Source: Cognaticolwellia aestuarii
GTDB lineage: Bacteria; Pseudomonadota; Gammaproteobacteria; Enterobacterales; Alteromonadaceae
NCBI RefSeq assembly: GCF_002000025.1
Contig: NZ_MUZV01000012.1
Coordinates: 1-64,000, forward strand
Length of the DNA: 64,000 nt
Direction of reading: 5' to 3'
Shown here: positions 40,784 to 50,348 of the stretch, one piece after another
How the letters are laid out: the number at the start of each line of letters is the position of its first letter
Numbering within the stretch: position 1 is the stretch's first letter
The notes under the pieces: model-generated
Databases searched by the model: none
What the model was told of the DNA's origin: nothing
Seen by the model: only the letters and a program-made list of their open reading frames with translations
Position numbers and translations under genes: made by a program

Positions 40784-41257
40784 GTGGGTTGTTTTGTTCG
40801 ATATGTTTTGCCTTATGTTAATTACAAGGATGAAATTATTAAAGTCACATTATTAAATATTGCTATTATTATTTTACTTTTTAGTTCACCAGTATATGCA
40901 ATTAATATTATTTCAAATGCAACGGCTGATACGTCATCGTTATCGGTTAGTCAATTGCGTCGTATATATTCTATGCGGCAAGTCTATTGGAAAAACGGTA
41001 CGCCTATTGTGGTATATGTTTTAGCCAGTAAATCCCCCCTTCATCAACAGTTTTGTAAAGAGCAGCTACGTTTATTTCCCTATCAGCTTGACCGCATATG
41101 GAACAAGTTAACATTTTCGGGGTACGGTGTAGCCCCAATTGAAGTGACTAGTGAAAGTGAGCTTATTAAAGCGGTACAATCAACTAAAGGTGCTATCGGC
41201 TATGTGGAAAATTTATCGGAGGCCAAAGATGTTAACGTCATTGAAGTTACTGATTAA
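40784..41257 (+). CDS. small periplasmic phosphate-binding-like protein
   Basis: Up to 157 aa: a hydrophobic export signal (LLNIAIIILLFSSPVYA) followed by one short PstS-like domain. The layout ISNATADTSSLSVSQLRRIYSM ... FCKEQLRLF ... WNKLTFSGYG ... VQSTKGAIGYVEN is that of the short PBP-like proteins annotated as phosphate ABC transporter substrate-binding. The start is unclear: GTG at 40784 gives an unusually long leader, and no better in-frame start with a ribosome site is visible. It overlaps the next gene by 29 bp. No ABC transporter genes are adjacent, so a sensory role is possible. Confidence 0.75.
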   Translation: MGCFVRYVLPYVNYKDEIIKVTLLNIAIIILLFSSPVYAINIISNATADTSSLSVSQLRRIYSMRQVYWKNGTPIVVYVLASKSPLHQQFCKEQLRLFPYQLDRIWNKLTFSGYGVAPIEVTSESELIKAVQSTKGAIGYVENLSEAKDVNVIEVTD

Positions 41258-42458
41258 ACCGTTTGTTTTGATGCAGTTTTATATCAGTGTATTGTGTAGC
41301 TTTTTTGTGGTTTTTAATCTCAGTGCGGCTGAAGTTAAAGGTGAGTCATTACAAGTACATGGTTTTGTGGCACAAGGGATTATTGATGCTAATAAAAGTA
41401 ACTTTATTAATGATGATGAAAGCATCTCATTTGAGTTGACCGAAGTTGGCATTAATGCTTCATATCAAATTAATGATAATTTCCGTGTTGCAGGACAGGC
41501 TGTTTATCTCAATGGTGGCAATCGTTATCATCCGGGCGCGCGTATTGATTACTTGTTACTAGAATGGGACGCTTTTCATAGTGAAGCTTGGCAAGCAAGC
41601 TTATATTTTGGCCGAGTTAAAAATAATCATTGGTTATATTCAAGTACACGAGATATTCCTTTTGCTCGTCCTTCTATTATTAATCCACAAGTCACCTATT
41701 TTGACGGCTTTCGTGATCTTGCTGTTGGCGGTGATGGTGCCGCCATCAAACTAAAATATAGCGACGATCACTTGGGAGAAGTCGACTTTAATTTCAGTAG
41801 AGGAAAAAGTACCTTTTCAGATCAACAAACTCGTGTCGTTATTGGGCAGTCGGGTGGGGGGAAGTTAGAGCATGACTTAGATGCGCAGGCGAGTATTTAT
41901 TGGCGACCACTGTTTTCACAATGGCGTTTTGGTATTTCAGCTAACGATGCTTCGTTTAGTTATTCTCCGGCAGAAGTAGATAACTTTTTCGATGCTGATT
42001 TTATTTTTCAATTCTATACCTTAAATGCTATTTTTGAAGGGCAGTATTGGCAGTTTAGCGCGGAACTGGTGCAAGAAAGACTCGCTACAGAAGGTTTCTA
42101 TATACCAGGCTTTAATCGTGATGAGATTGGCCAAGGTTATTACCTACAAACAAGTTACCAATTAACAAAAGATTTGTCGGTTATGCTGAGAAATGAACGT
42201 TTTTACGCTAATAAGGATGATAAAAATGGCTCTAAATTAGCAGCAAGTTCTGGCGGGTTGATACCATCATATTTTGGTTTTCACAATGACACTATGATTG
42301 GGCTTTCCTATGATTTTAGCAGTAATTTACGTTTGAATGCTGAGTATCATTGGATGGAAGGAGGAGCAAGGTTATCTCCTATTGTACAACCTGATCCCAT
42401 TGCCAATGCTAGCAAAGACTGGCAAGTTTGGGCTATTCAGCTGATGTATTGGTTTTAA
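41229..42458 (+). CDS. porin-like outer-membrane beta-barrel protein
   Basis: A 409-aa exported protein with a signal peptide (FYISVLCSFFVVFNLSAA). The mature part has alternating amphipathic strands (ELTEVGINASYQINDNFRVAGQ; LRLNAEYHWMEGG) and ends IQLMYWF, with the terminal Phe of outer-membrane barrels. GGAGG seven bases before the ATG at 41229 fixes the start, although the frame is open to 41151. It overlaps the binding-protein gene and is followed after two bases by the GGDEF-EAL gene. The ligand is unknown. Confidence 0.78.
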   Translation: MLTSLKLLIKPFVLMQFYISVLCSFFVVFNLSAAEVKGESLQVHGFVAQGIIDANKSNFINDDESISFELTEVGINASYQINDNFRVAGQAVYLNGGNRYHPGARIDYLLLEWDAFHSEAWQASLYFGRVKNNHWLYSSTRDIPFARPSIINPQVTYFDGFRDLAVGGDGAAIKLKYSDDHLGEVDFNFSRGKSTFSDQQTRVVIGQSGGGKLEHDLDAQASIYWRPLFSQWRFGISANDASFSYSPAEVDNFFDADFIFQFYTLNAIFEGQYWQFSAELVQERLATEGFYIPGFNRDEIGQGYYLQTSYQLTKDLSVMLRNERFYANKDDKNGSKLAASSGGLIPSYFGFHNDTMIGLSYDFSSNLRLNAEYHWMEGGARLSPIVQPDPIANASKDWQVWAIQLMYWF

Positions 42459-42460
42459 TC

Positions 42461-44893
42461 ATGAAGGTCAGTTTTGTCAGTGTCTCAGTCAAATTATTTA
42501 TACTGGTTGTCGGTGCTTTATTACTGTTAAGTTTGTCCATTTCAGTGCTGTCTGTCACCAGGTTAGAGCAAGAGTTCTCTCAATACCAGAGCACTAAATT
42601 ACGACAAGGTAATGCGCAGTTTAACATGCAAAGTCGTATTGTTAGAGAACAAGCGCGGATTTGGCTAGAGTCATTTACCGACCTTATACAACTAAAAGAA
42701 CAGCCAAACTTTAACCATGCAGCTAAGGCATTAGAGCAGCAGTTTGATGCCTTGCAAATTAACCATAATGTCGAAGCCTTATGGTTAGCTTCTGATGATT
42801 TTAAGCCCATTTACCAATCTACGCCCTTGTCAAAGCAAGTACTTGCAAGTATGCAGCGAGTGAGTCAGAGCTTTGCTCCTGATGATTACTTAAGTTGTGT
42901 TCAACAATGTCAACAACTTGTCTCAATACCTATCTTGAATGCTAGAGGTGAAATGGCTATTGTGACGATGGCGATATCATTTGTTGATGTTATCTATGCA
43001 ATTAATCAAGCATTAGAAAACCAAGTTGCCATTGTTGCCTTTGATAAAACTCAAGCTGCGACATTAGCCCAAGCAAATATTATTACTTCATCTGCTACAC
43101 AGCTAATGAAAACACTTTTCACTGAGGACAATCCGGCAAAGCTATTGTCAGATGTGAAAGCTGGTGGTTTACAAGTTGAGCATAAAAAAAATAGCTATTT
43201 GATTAACTTACTGCCACTAGCGTCTTCAGCTACACAAGATTTTTATATGGCGCAGGTTGATGATGTCAGCTCATTCACTGATAAGTATCAAGCTTATCGC
43301 ATGCAGTTCATATTATCAGCCCTCGGCATCTTTATTGTTTTAGCTTTTATGGTGCACTTTGTTGCAGGACCATTCACGAAAAGGTTATTGGTGCTTTCGG
43401 ATATTTTACCTTTACTCGCTCGAAAAGAATTTGAGCAGTTCCGCGAAACAAAAATACCGCAGTCTAAAGTGTTTCCTGATGAGATTGATGTGCTGATTAA
43501 TGCCACAACAGAGCTGAGCTATGAACTAGAAAAACTCAATATAGAAATAACACAAAAAACCAAAGAACTTGAAAATATTGCCATGTATGACCTATTAACC
43601 GGCTTACCTAATCGCAATATGCTGAACTATCAGCTACGTAAGTACTTACAAAATGGCACGCGCAATAATTGTAATATCGGTATTTTGTTTCTTGATTTAG
43701 ATGATTTTAAAAAAGTAAATGACAGTCATGGTCATGGTGAAGGCGATAAGTTACTTATTGAGGCAGCAAATAGAATCAACCTAAGTGTTGGTAGCGCCGG
43801 TATGGTCTGTCGTTTCGGTGGTGATGAATTTGTTATTTTATTAGAAAGTAATACTTCACATGAAAATGCACAACGTATAGCTAAAGCAATTATTAAAAGC
43901 TTTCAGCAGCCAATAAAAATCAATACAGGTTTGTTTTATGTCACAAGTAGTATTGGTATTGCGATGTCTGATGGAAGTGTGATTCAAGCCAGTGAGCTAG
44001 TTAGTCATGCCGACATTGCTATGTATGAAGCAAAAAATAATGGTGGCGACCAATACTTTACCTATCATGGTGATATGCTGCAACGCGTTGCGCATCGAGT
44101 GATGATGGAGGGAGAAGTAAAACAGGCGCTTGCCAAAGGGCAGTTCAGTTTAAGTTTACAGCCACAACTTGTAGCAAAAACCAATAAAGTACATGGTTTT
44201 GAAGCTTTACTGCGCTGGCAGCATCCTGAACGCGGCATGGTTTCTCCAGATGACTTTATCCCAATTTTAGAAAATTCAGAACATATGATTGAATTGGGCT
44301 ATTGGGTTATTCGCCGCTGTTTTGAACTGTATTGTAGTATGAAAAATATTGGCGTTAGTGATGTTATCATAGCGATTAATCTATCGGCCGCACAGTTTGC
44401 CGATGTTAATTTGCCTGATTATTTACAAGAATTACTGAAAGAATTCGATGTCAGTGCGCATAACTTTGAACTTGAGTTAACTGAGCAAACATTAGTTAAA
44501 GATATTGATAAAGCCATAGAAACTATGGACGCATTACGTGCGTTAGGCTTTAGCTTTGCTATCGATGATTTTGGTACTGGCTATTCATCACTAGCCTACT
44601 TAAAACGTATGCCTGTGGATGTTATTAAAATAGATAAGAGCTTTGTTTTTGGTATGTTAGAAAACCATGCTGATTTTCAAATTATTATGTCAACCATTGC
44701 TATGGTGAAAAATTTAGGTTTAACCGTTATTGCTGAAGGGGTAGAAACACAAGCACAATTACGTAGTTTAACCGAAAATGACTGTGATCTCATTCAAGGT
44801 TATTATTTTTCCAAACCCATTCCTGACACTGAAGTATTAGATTTCATTCATCGCGAAATGGTTGATGGTAAATGGAAGGTTTTAGTAAATTAA
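42461..44893 (+). CDS. membrane GGDEF-EAL protein with periplasmic sensor
   Basis: An 810-aa protein with a first TM helix near residues 7-30, a periplasmic region of about 250 aa (probably Cache-like, with a Cys pair SCVQQC) and a second TM helix near 285-308. It continues with a HAMP-like linker and coiled segment, then a GGDEF domain with intact RFGGDEF (near 452) and an EAL domain with intact EALLRW (near 582) and DDFGTGYSSL. Both c-di-GMP synthesis and breakdown are possible. The ATG at 42461 is two bases after the barrel gene stop, so the three genes form one operon. Confidence 0.92.
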   Translation: MKVSFVSVSVKLFILVVGALLLLSLSISVLSVTRLEQEFSQYQSTKLRQGNAQFNMQSRIVREQARIWLESFTDLIQLKEQPNFNHAAKALEQQFDALQINHNVEALWLASDDFKPIYQSTPLSKQVLASMQRVSQSFAPDDYLSCVQQCQQLVSIPILNARGEMAIVTMAISFVDVIYAINQALENQVAIVAFDKTQAATLAQANIITSSATQLMKTLFTEDNPAKLLSDVKAGGLQVEHKKNSYLINLLPLASSATQDFYMAQVDDVSSFTDKYQAYRMQFILSALGIFIVLAFMVHFVAGPFTKRLLVLSDILPLLARKEFEQFRETKIPQSKVFPDEIDVLINATTELSYELEKLNIEITQKTKELENIAMYDLLTGLPNRNMLNYQLRKYLQNGTRNNCNIGILFLDLDDFKKVNDSHGHGEGDKLLIEAANRINLSVGSAGMVCRFGGDEFVILLESNTSHENAQRIAKAIIKSFQQPIKINTGLFYVTSSIGIAMSDGSVIQASELVSHADIAMYEAKNNGGDQYFTYHGDMLQRVAHRVMMEGEVKQALAKGQFSLSLQPQLVAKTNKVHGFEALLRWQHPERGMVSPDDFIPILENSEHMIELGYWVIRRCFELYCSMKNIGVSDVIIAINLSAAQFADVNLPDYLQELLKEFDVSAHNFELELTEQTLVKDIDKAIETMDALRALGFSFAIDDFGTGYSSLAYLKRMPVDVIKIDKSFVFGMLENHADFQIIMSTIAMVKNLGLTVIAEGVETQAQLRSLTENDCDLIQGYYFSKPIPDTEVLDFIHREMVDGKWKVLVN

Positions 44894-45042
44894 CTTAAAT
44901 AGATACCAAACAATTAACAGTTTATGGAGCCTGCGGTGGCAATGCGATTAGGCCGACTCTACTTTATCGCTCTTTTAAAAGCGATGTAACCTGTGCAGAA
45001 GTTAGTGCATCATATTTACGTTAATTTTAACCGTTCATACAA

Positions 45043-45070
45043 ACAAAAAGCGCCCTTTGGCGCTTTTTGT
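45043..45070. terminator. bidirectional terminator between the GGDEF-EAL gene and dsbD
   Basis: Perfect 12-bp stem ACAAAAAGCGCC (45043-45054) with GGCGCTTTTTGT (45059-45070) around a CTTT loop, between convergent genes. Confidence 0.9.
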
Positions 45071-45106
45071 TCAATGACTGTCAGCTTGACGTATACAGAA
45101 TGAAAG

Positions 45107-46951
45107 TTAGAGTGAAAATGTGTTATCTACATGAGCTGAAAATTCATCAGCGCCCATAAACCCTGTAACTCTTCGTTGTGATAATTCATTACCTTGCTTG
45201 TCAAAAAATAAAATTGACGGTAAACCAAAAATATCAAAGTGAGACATTAGTTCAACACTGTCTGTTGAGCCCGTATCAGTTAAATCTATTTGTAACAATA
45301 CGGTATCCGATAGAGATTTTTGTACGTTGGCTTCAAAGAATGTGTACTCTTCAAACTCTTTACAAGCAACACACCAGTCAGCATAAAGGTCAACCATAAC
45401 TGTTTTACCTTGTGCGTTAGCTTTAGCAATTGCTTGATTCATCTCTGCTAAGTTCTTTACATGCACAAAACCATGTTGTTGACTTTGCTGTGATACGGAA
45501 ACTTGGCTGTTAGGATAAACCAACTGGTAAGCCTTATTGGCGCCAACAAAGAATAATAAAAATATTAATACACTGCGTAGACCAAAGCCAAAAGTTTTAT
45601 TTGAGTCTTGATTGACAGTGTAGAAGTAACCGGCCGCAGATAAAATAAGGATAACCCACATAATTTCAATCACGACAACAGGTAAGAAACGCTCAAGTAA
45701 GAAAATAGGTACGGCCAGTAACAATAAGCCAAATATATTTTTAATAACGTTCATCCAGTTACCAGCTTTAGGTAATAATTTACCTCCCGAACTACCGAGT
45801 ACTAATAAAGGTAACCCCATACCTAAACTTAATGCGTATAAAGCTGATGCTCCGAGTAAAATATCTCCAGATTGAGAAATATACAAAAGTGCACCAGTTA
45901 ATGGGGCCGTGGTGCATGGCGAAGCGACTAAACCAGAAATTGCTCCCATCACTAATACACCAACATAAGAGCCACCTTTTTGATTGCTGCTTAATTGATT
46001 GAGTTTATTTTGCCAACTGCTTGGTAAGGCTAAGTTAAATATGCCAAACATAGATAGCGCTAAGAAAATGAATAAAACACTTAACGCAATTAGCACGATC
46101 GGGTGTTGAAACATCGCTTGAAATTGTGCACCGGCAATAGCTACCACAATACCGAGTAAGGTATAGGTAACAGCCATACCTTGAACATAAGCAAATGATA
46201 ATGCAAAGGCTCTTTTTGTTGAAAGCTTATCGCCTTGTCCAACAATGATACCGGTTAAAATAGGATACATAGGGAAAACGCAAGGAGTAAACGATAACAG
46301 TAAACCGCCAACAAAAAATGCGATCAGTGTTACCCAAATATTGTCACCTTTAAGCATGTCTGCGAGTTGATGCTGCTCGCTGCTGTTACTGGCGATGGTT
46401 GGTGCTGTGCTATTAGTTTTTTGCGCACTCTCACTATTTAACGCTGAAAGCACGTTTTGCGTGTTGTTATTTGTATTCGTGCTTAAGTCAACTTTACTTA
46501 AATCTATGGTCTTTTTGGTTGGTGGATAACACAAACCTTTATATGCACAGCCTTGATAACGCACGGTAATACTAGCATCGCGATCAGCTTGTTCAATATC
46601 AACCGTGAAGGCTAATTGTCCGGTAAATATTTGCTGAACACCAAAAAACTCATCTTCATGATGCTCACCTTCGGGTAAGTTTACCGGTACGACAACGGCA
46701 TTTTCAGTAGAAAACTTAAACTGATGACGATACAAATAATACCCATCAGCAATATTAAAGCTAATTTGTAGTTTATTTTTTTGTTGATGAAAATCAAAAA
46801 GGAAAGCTTCATCTACTTTTAAGAATTCATTATCATTACTAAATAACGAAGCAGAAGAGCTAAAAATAGATTCTTGTGCGTTTGCTACAGGTGAAATAAC
46901 AAAAGATAAGCTGGCAAGAATTAACCAAAAAACAGCAACAACTTTTTTCAT
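45107..46951 (-). CDS. dsbD: thiol:disulfide interchange protein DsbD
   Basis: DsbD (614 aa) carries reducing power from cytoplasmic thioredoxin to periplasmic DsbC/DsbG/CcmG. After a signal peptide (FWLILASLSFVISPVANA), the N-terminal periplasmic domain has the redox pair in CAYKGLCYPP near 138-144. The eight-helix membrane domain has TPCVFPMYPILTG and SPCTTAPLTGALL. The C-terminal thioredoxin-like domain has WCVAC near 526. Its start lies five bases after the stop of a decayed cutA frame, preserving the known cutA-dsbD order. Confidence 0.96.
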   Translation of the reverse strand: MKKVVAVFWLILASLSFVISPVANAQESIFSSSASLFSNDNEFLKVDEAFLFDFHQQKNKLQISFNIADGYYLYRHQFKFSTENAVVVPVNLPEGEHHEDEFFGVQQIFTGQLAFTVDIEQADRDASITVRYQGCAYKGLCYPPTKKTIDLSKVDLSTNTNNNTQNVLSALNSESAQKTNSTAPTIASNSSEQHQLADMLKGDNIWVTLIAFFVGGLLLSFTPCVFPMYPILTGIIVGQGDKLSTKRAFALSFAYVQGMAVTYTLLGIVVAIAGAQFQAMFQHPIVLIALSVLFIFLALSMFGIFNLALPSSWQNKLNQLSSNQKGGSYVGVLVMGAISGLVASPCTTAPLTGALLYISQSGDILLGASALYALSLGMGLPLLVLGSSGGKLLPKAGNWMNVIKNIFGLLLLAVPIFLLERFLPVVVIEIMWVILILSAAGYFYTVNQDSNKTFGFGLRSVLIFLLFFVGANKAYQLVYPNSQVSVSQQSQQHGFVHVKNLAEMNQAIAKANAQGKTVMVDLYADWCVACKEFEEYTFFEANVQKSLSDTVLLQIDLTDTGSTDSVELMSHFDIFGLPSILFFDKQGNELSQRRVTGFMGADEFSAHVDNTFSL

Positions 46952-46956
46952 AACCG

Positions 46957-47215
46957 TTATTTTAAATACTCATTGATCCAGTTTAAATATTGATAATCAC
47001 CTTGCTGGATGTTCAAAGTGACAACCTCGTCTATGACCATTGCTTAATAGCACTATCAGGGCAATAAAATGCGCTAATTGACTGCTAGTAAGGTTTGAAG
47101 TTTTTGTACTACTAACGATATACTTTCGTGAACGATACCGCGAAAGTATATTAGCCAAAATATCTATACAAGCCATTGACTGCCTCGGCCAATAACACAC
47201 TTCAATCGTACTAAT
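46957..47215 (-). pseudogene. cutA: decayed cutA (divalent-cation tolerance protein) remnant
   Basis: Immediately upstream of dsbD the - strand encodes EVVTLNIQQGDYQYLNWINEYLK-stop, read up to 46957 and about 20 codons long, which is a CutA C terminus. In a different frame further upstream (46997-47200) the fragments ACIDILANILSRYRS and TKTSNLTSSQLAHF correspond to CutA's ACVNILPNITSVYRW and KTxxxxxxxLxxxI segments. The two parts are joined by a frameshift, the HPYEVP motif is gone and no proper N terminus or start exists. CutA is a cytoplasmic trimer of about 105 aa. Confidence 0.7.
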
Positions 47216-47462
47216 AAAGTGGCAAAAGCATAATGTTATTTACTAGCTTATCAAAAATACCTTAATAAAAACTTAACTTATTACAAGATACTAGTACTGG
47301 TTACATTTGTTTAAATATTATCAGCGCACTATAAGCGTTAACCAGCTATCAGACGTAATTTTACTTAATACAAGCTAATAACAAATGGCTAAAAAGCTTA
47401 CTTGCTTGAAAAAGACCCGTTAACCCCCATATTAGTTTCATCAAAGATGATTAGGAGCGACT
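47216..47462. other. region between the cutA remnant and fxsA
   Basis: AT-rich and without an ORF. It must hold the promoter for fxsA (ATTAGGAGCGACT ribosome site at 47449-47461) and probably one for dsbD. No convincing promoter pair can be assigned. Confidence 0.4.
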
Positions 47463-47972
47463 ATGTTTCGCCTGTTATTTGTATTTTTTATTATTATTCC
47501 GATTATTGAAATATCTGTTTTAATGCAAGTCGGTGCAATTTTTGGCATTTGGCCAACGATCGCTATTGTTATATTTACCGCATGGTTAGGCGCAAAATAT
47601 GTACGTCAGCAAGGGCTGGCAACCTTAAACTCGGTACAAACAAAAATGGCGCAAGGGCAAATGCCTTCTGATGAAATTGTGACTGGGCTTATGTTGCTGG
47701 TAGCAGGAGTATTGCTTGTAACACCTGGTTTTGTGACTGACTTTTTTGGTTTGAGTTTGTTAATTCCGGGGGTTCGTCATGCTATTGCCGGTAGTGTTAA
47801 GTCACATATTACAACTAATAGTGCTAGCCAACAAAGCTTCCAATTTCACAGTCATAACCCTGGTCAGAGTCAAGATGATTTTTCTGCTCACCAGGATAGC
47901 CCATTTCAAGACCATATTCAGTCACCGCATAAAGGCCAAACCTTAGATGGTGAATATGAGCGTAAAGATTAA
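47463..47972 (+). CDS. fxsA: FxsA family membrane protein
   Basis: A 169-aa inner-membrane protein. FRLLFVFFIIIPIIEISVLMQVG is the first helix pair, GAKYVRQQGLATLNSVQTKMAQGQ the conserved cytoplasmic loop, and LLVTPGFVTDFFGLSLLIPGVR the family signature. The His/Gln-rich tail is cytoplasmic. In E. coli, FxsA overproduction suppresses F-plasmid exclusion of phage T7. As in E. coli it lies just upstream of the chaperonin operon on the same strand, 106 bp from groES. Confidence 0.93.
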   Translation: MFRLLFVFFIIIPIIEISVLMQVGAIFGIWPTIAIVIFTAWLGAKYVRQQGLATLNSVQTKMAQGQMPSDEIVTGLMLLVAGVLLVTPGFVTDFFGLSLLIPGVRHAIAGSVKSHITTNSASQQSFQFHSHNPGQSQDDFSAHQDSPFQDHIQSPHKGQTLDGEYERKD

Positions 47973-47989
47973 AAAAATATCGAGATGGA

Positions 47990-48017
47990 CTTGTGAAGTT
48001 TCATTTAATCCCCATCT
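47990..48017 (+). promoter_or_regulatory. sigma32 heat-shock promoter of groESL
   Basis: The -10 element CCCCATCT (48010-48017) matches the sigma32 consensus CCCCATNT exactly. A CTTGTGA -35 (47990-47996; consensus CTTGAAA) lies 13 bp upstream. Inverted repeat arms GAGATGG (47982-47988) and CCATCTC (48012-48018) overlap it. The position is 60 bp before groES. Confidence 0.82.
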
Positions 48018-48078
48018 CTGAATCAACAAAATTAAAATCCTTAATTTTTTATTAAATTGAACATCTCAGGAGAACAAA

Positions 48079-48369
48079 ATGAGTATTCGTCCATTACACG
48101 ATCGTGTGATCATTAAGCGTAAAGAAGTTGAGTCAAAATCTGCTGGCGGTATCGTATTAACAGGTAGTGCTGCTGAGAAATCAACACGTGGTGAAGTTGT
48201 AGCAGTAGGCAAGGGCCGAATGTTAGAAAACGGTGACGTACGTGCGTTAGATGTAAAAATTGGCGACCAGGTGATCTTCAGTGAAGGTTACGGCGTGAAA
48301 ACTGAAAAAATTGACGGCGAAGAAGTACTAATCTTGTCAGAGTCTGACATTTTAGCCATCGTTGAATAA
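48079..48369 (+). CDS. groES: co-chaperonin GroES
   Basis: A 96-aa GroES that caps the GroEL cage. It starts [29 protein letters not shown], with the mobile-loop segment near residues 17-32, and ends ESDILAIVE. Length equals the usual 96-97 aa. TCAGGAGA gives a strong ribosome site. It is followed by groEL after 74 bp. Confidence 0.98.
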   Translation: MSIRPLHDRVIIKRKEVESKSAGGIVLTGSAAEKSTRGEVVAVGKGRMLENGDVRALDVKIGDQVIFSEGYGVKTEKIDGEEVLILSESDILAIVE

Positions 48370-48431
48370 ATTAATAACTTTCCACTCATTTTATTGTACG
48401 GATTAAGTTCGGTACAAAGCACAGTTTATAA

Positions 48432-50099
<1,668 letters not shown>

Positions 50100-50132
50100 T
50101 TTATGCTTGATTAAATTGCTAACTTCTTCGTT

Positions 50133-50174
50133 GCTTCATCACTCGTTTAGAAACACTAAACGTCGTAATGAAGC
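50133..50174 (+). repeat. imperfect long hairpin after groEL
   Basis: GCTTCAT (50133-50139) pairs with ATGAAGC (50168-50174), and an inner CGTTTAG (50144-50150) pairs with CTAAACG (50156-50162). It precedes the true terminator by about 60 bp and may stabilise the 3' end of the groESL mRNA. Confidence 0.5.
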
Positions 50175-50235
50175 GTCTTGAATTGAACAATTTACTCGGC
50201 GCATAAATAGCATTAGCTACTTAACGCTTTTGAAT

Positions 50236-50263
50236 AAAAAAACCTGCTTCGGCAGGTTTTTTT
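50236..50263 (+). terminator. groESL terminator with UUCG tetraloop
   Basis: Stem of A7 CCTGC (50236-50247) with GCAGG T7 (50252-50263) around a TTCG tetraloop. It is a strong intrinsic terminator. Confidence 0.93.
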
Positions 50264-50348
50264 ACGGTTATTTATTGCTGAAGATGATGGCTGTTTAGAT
50301 TTACTTAAGTAAAAAGTAAATGCTTACTTACTTCACCCTTCATATTCA

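Noticed and set aside
44960-44990. ATCGCT ... AGCGAT hairpin after the GGDEF-EAL gene as a terminator
   Set aside because: The stem is short with no T tract; the strong terminator at 45043-45070 explains transcript ending.
46997-47200. 67-codon - strand frame as an intact small gene
   Set aside because: Its residues read as out-of-frame CutA fragments, so it is treated as part of the cutA remnant.
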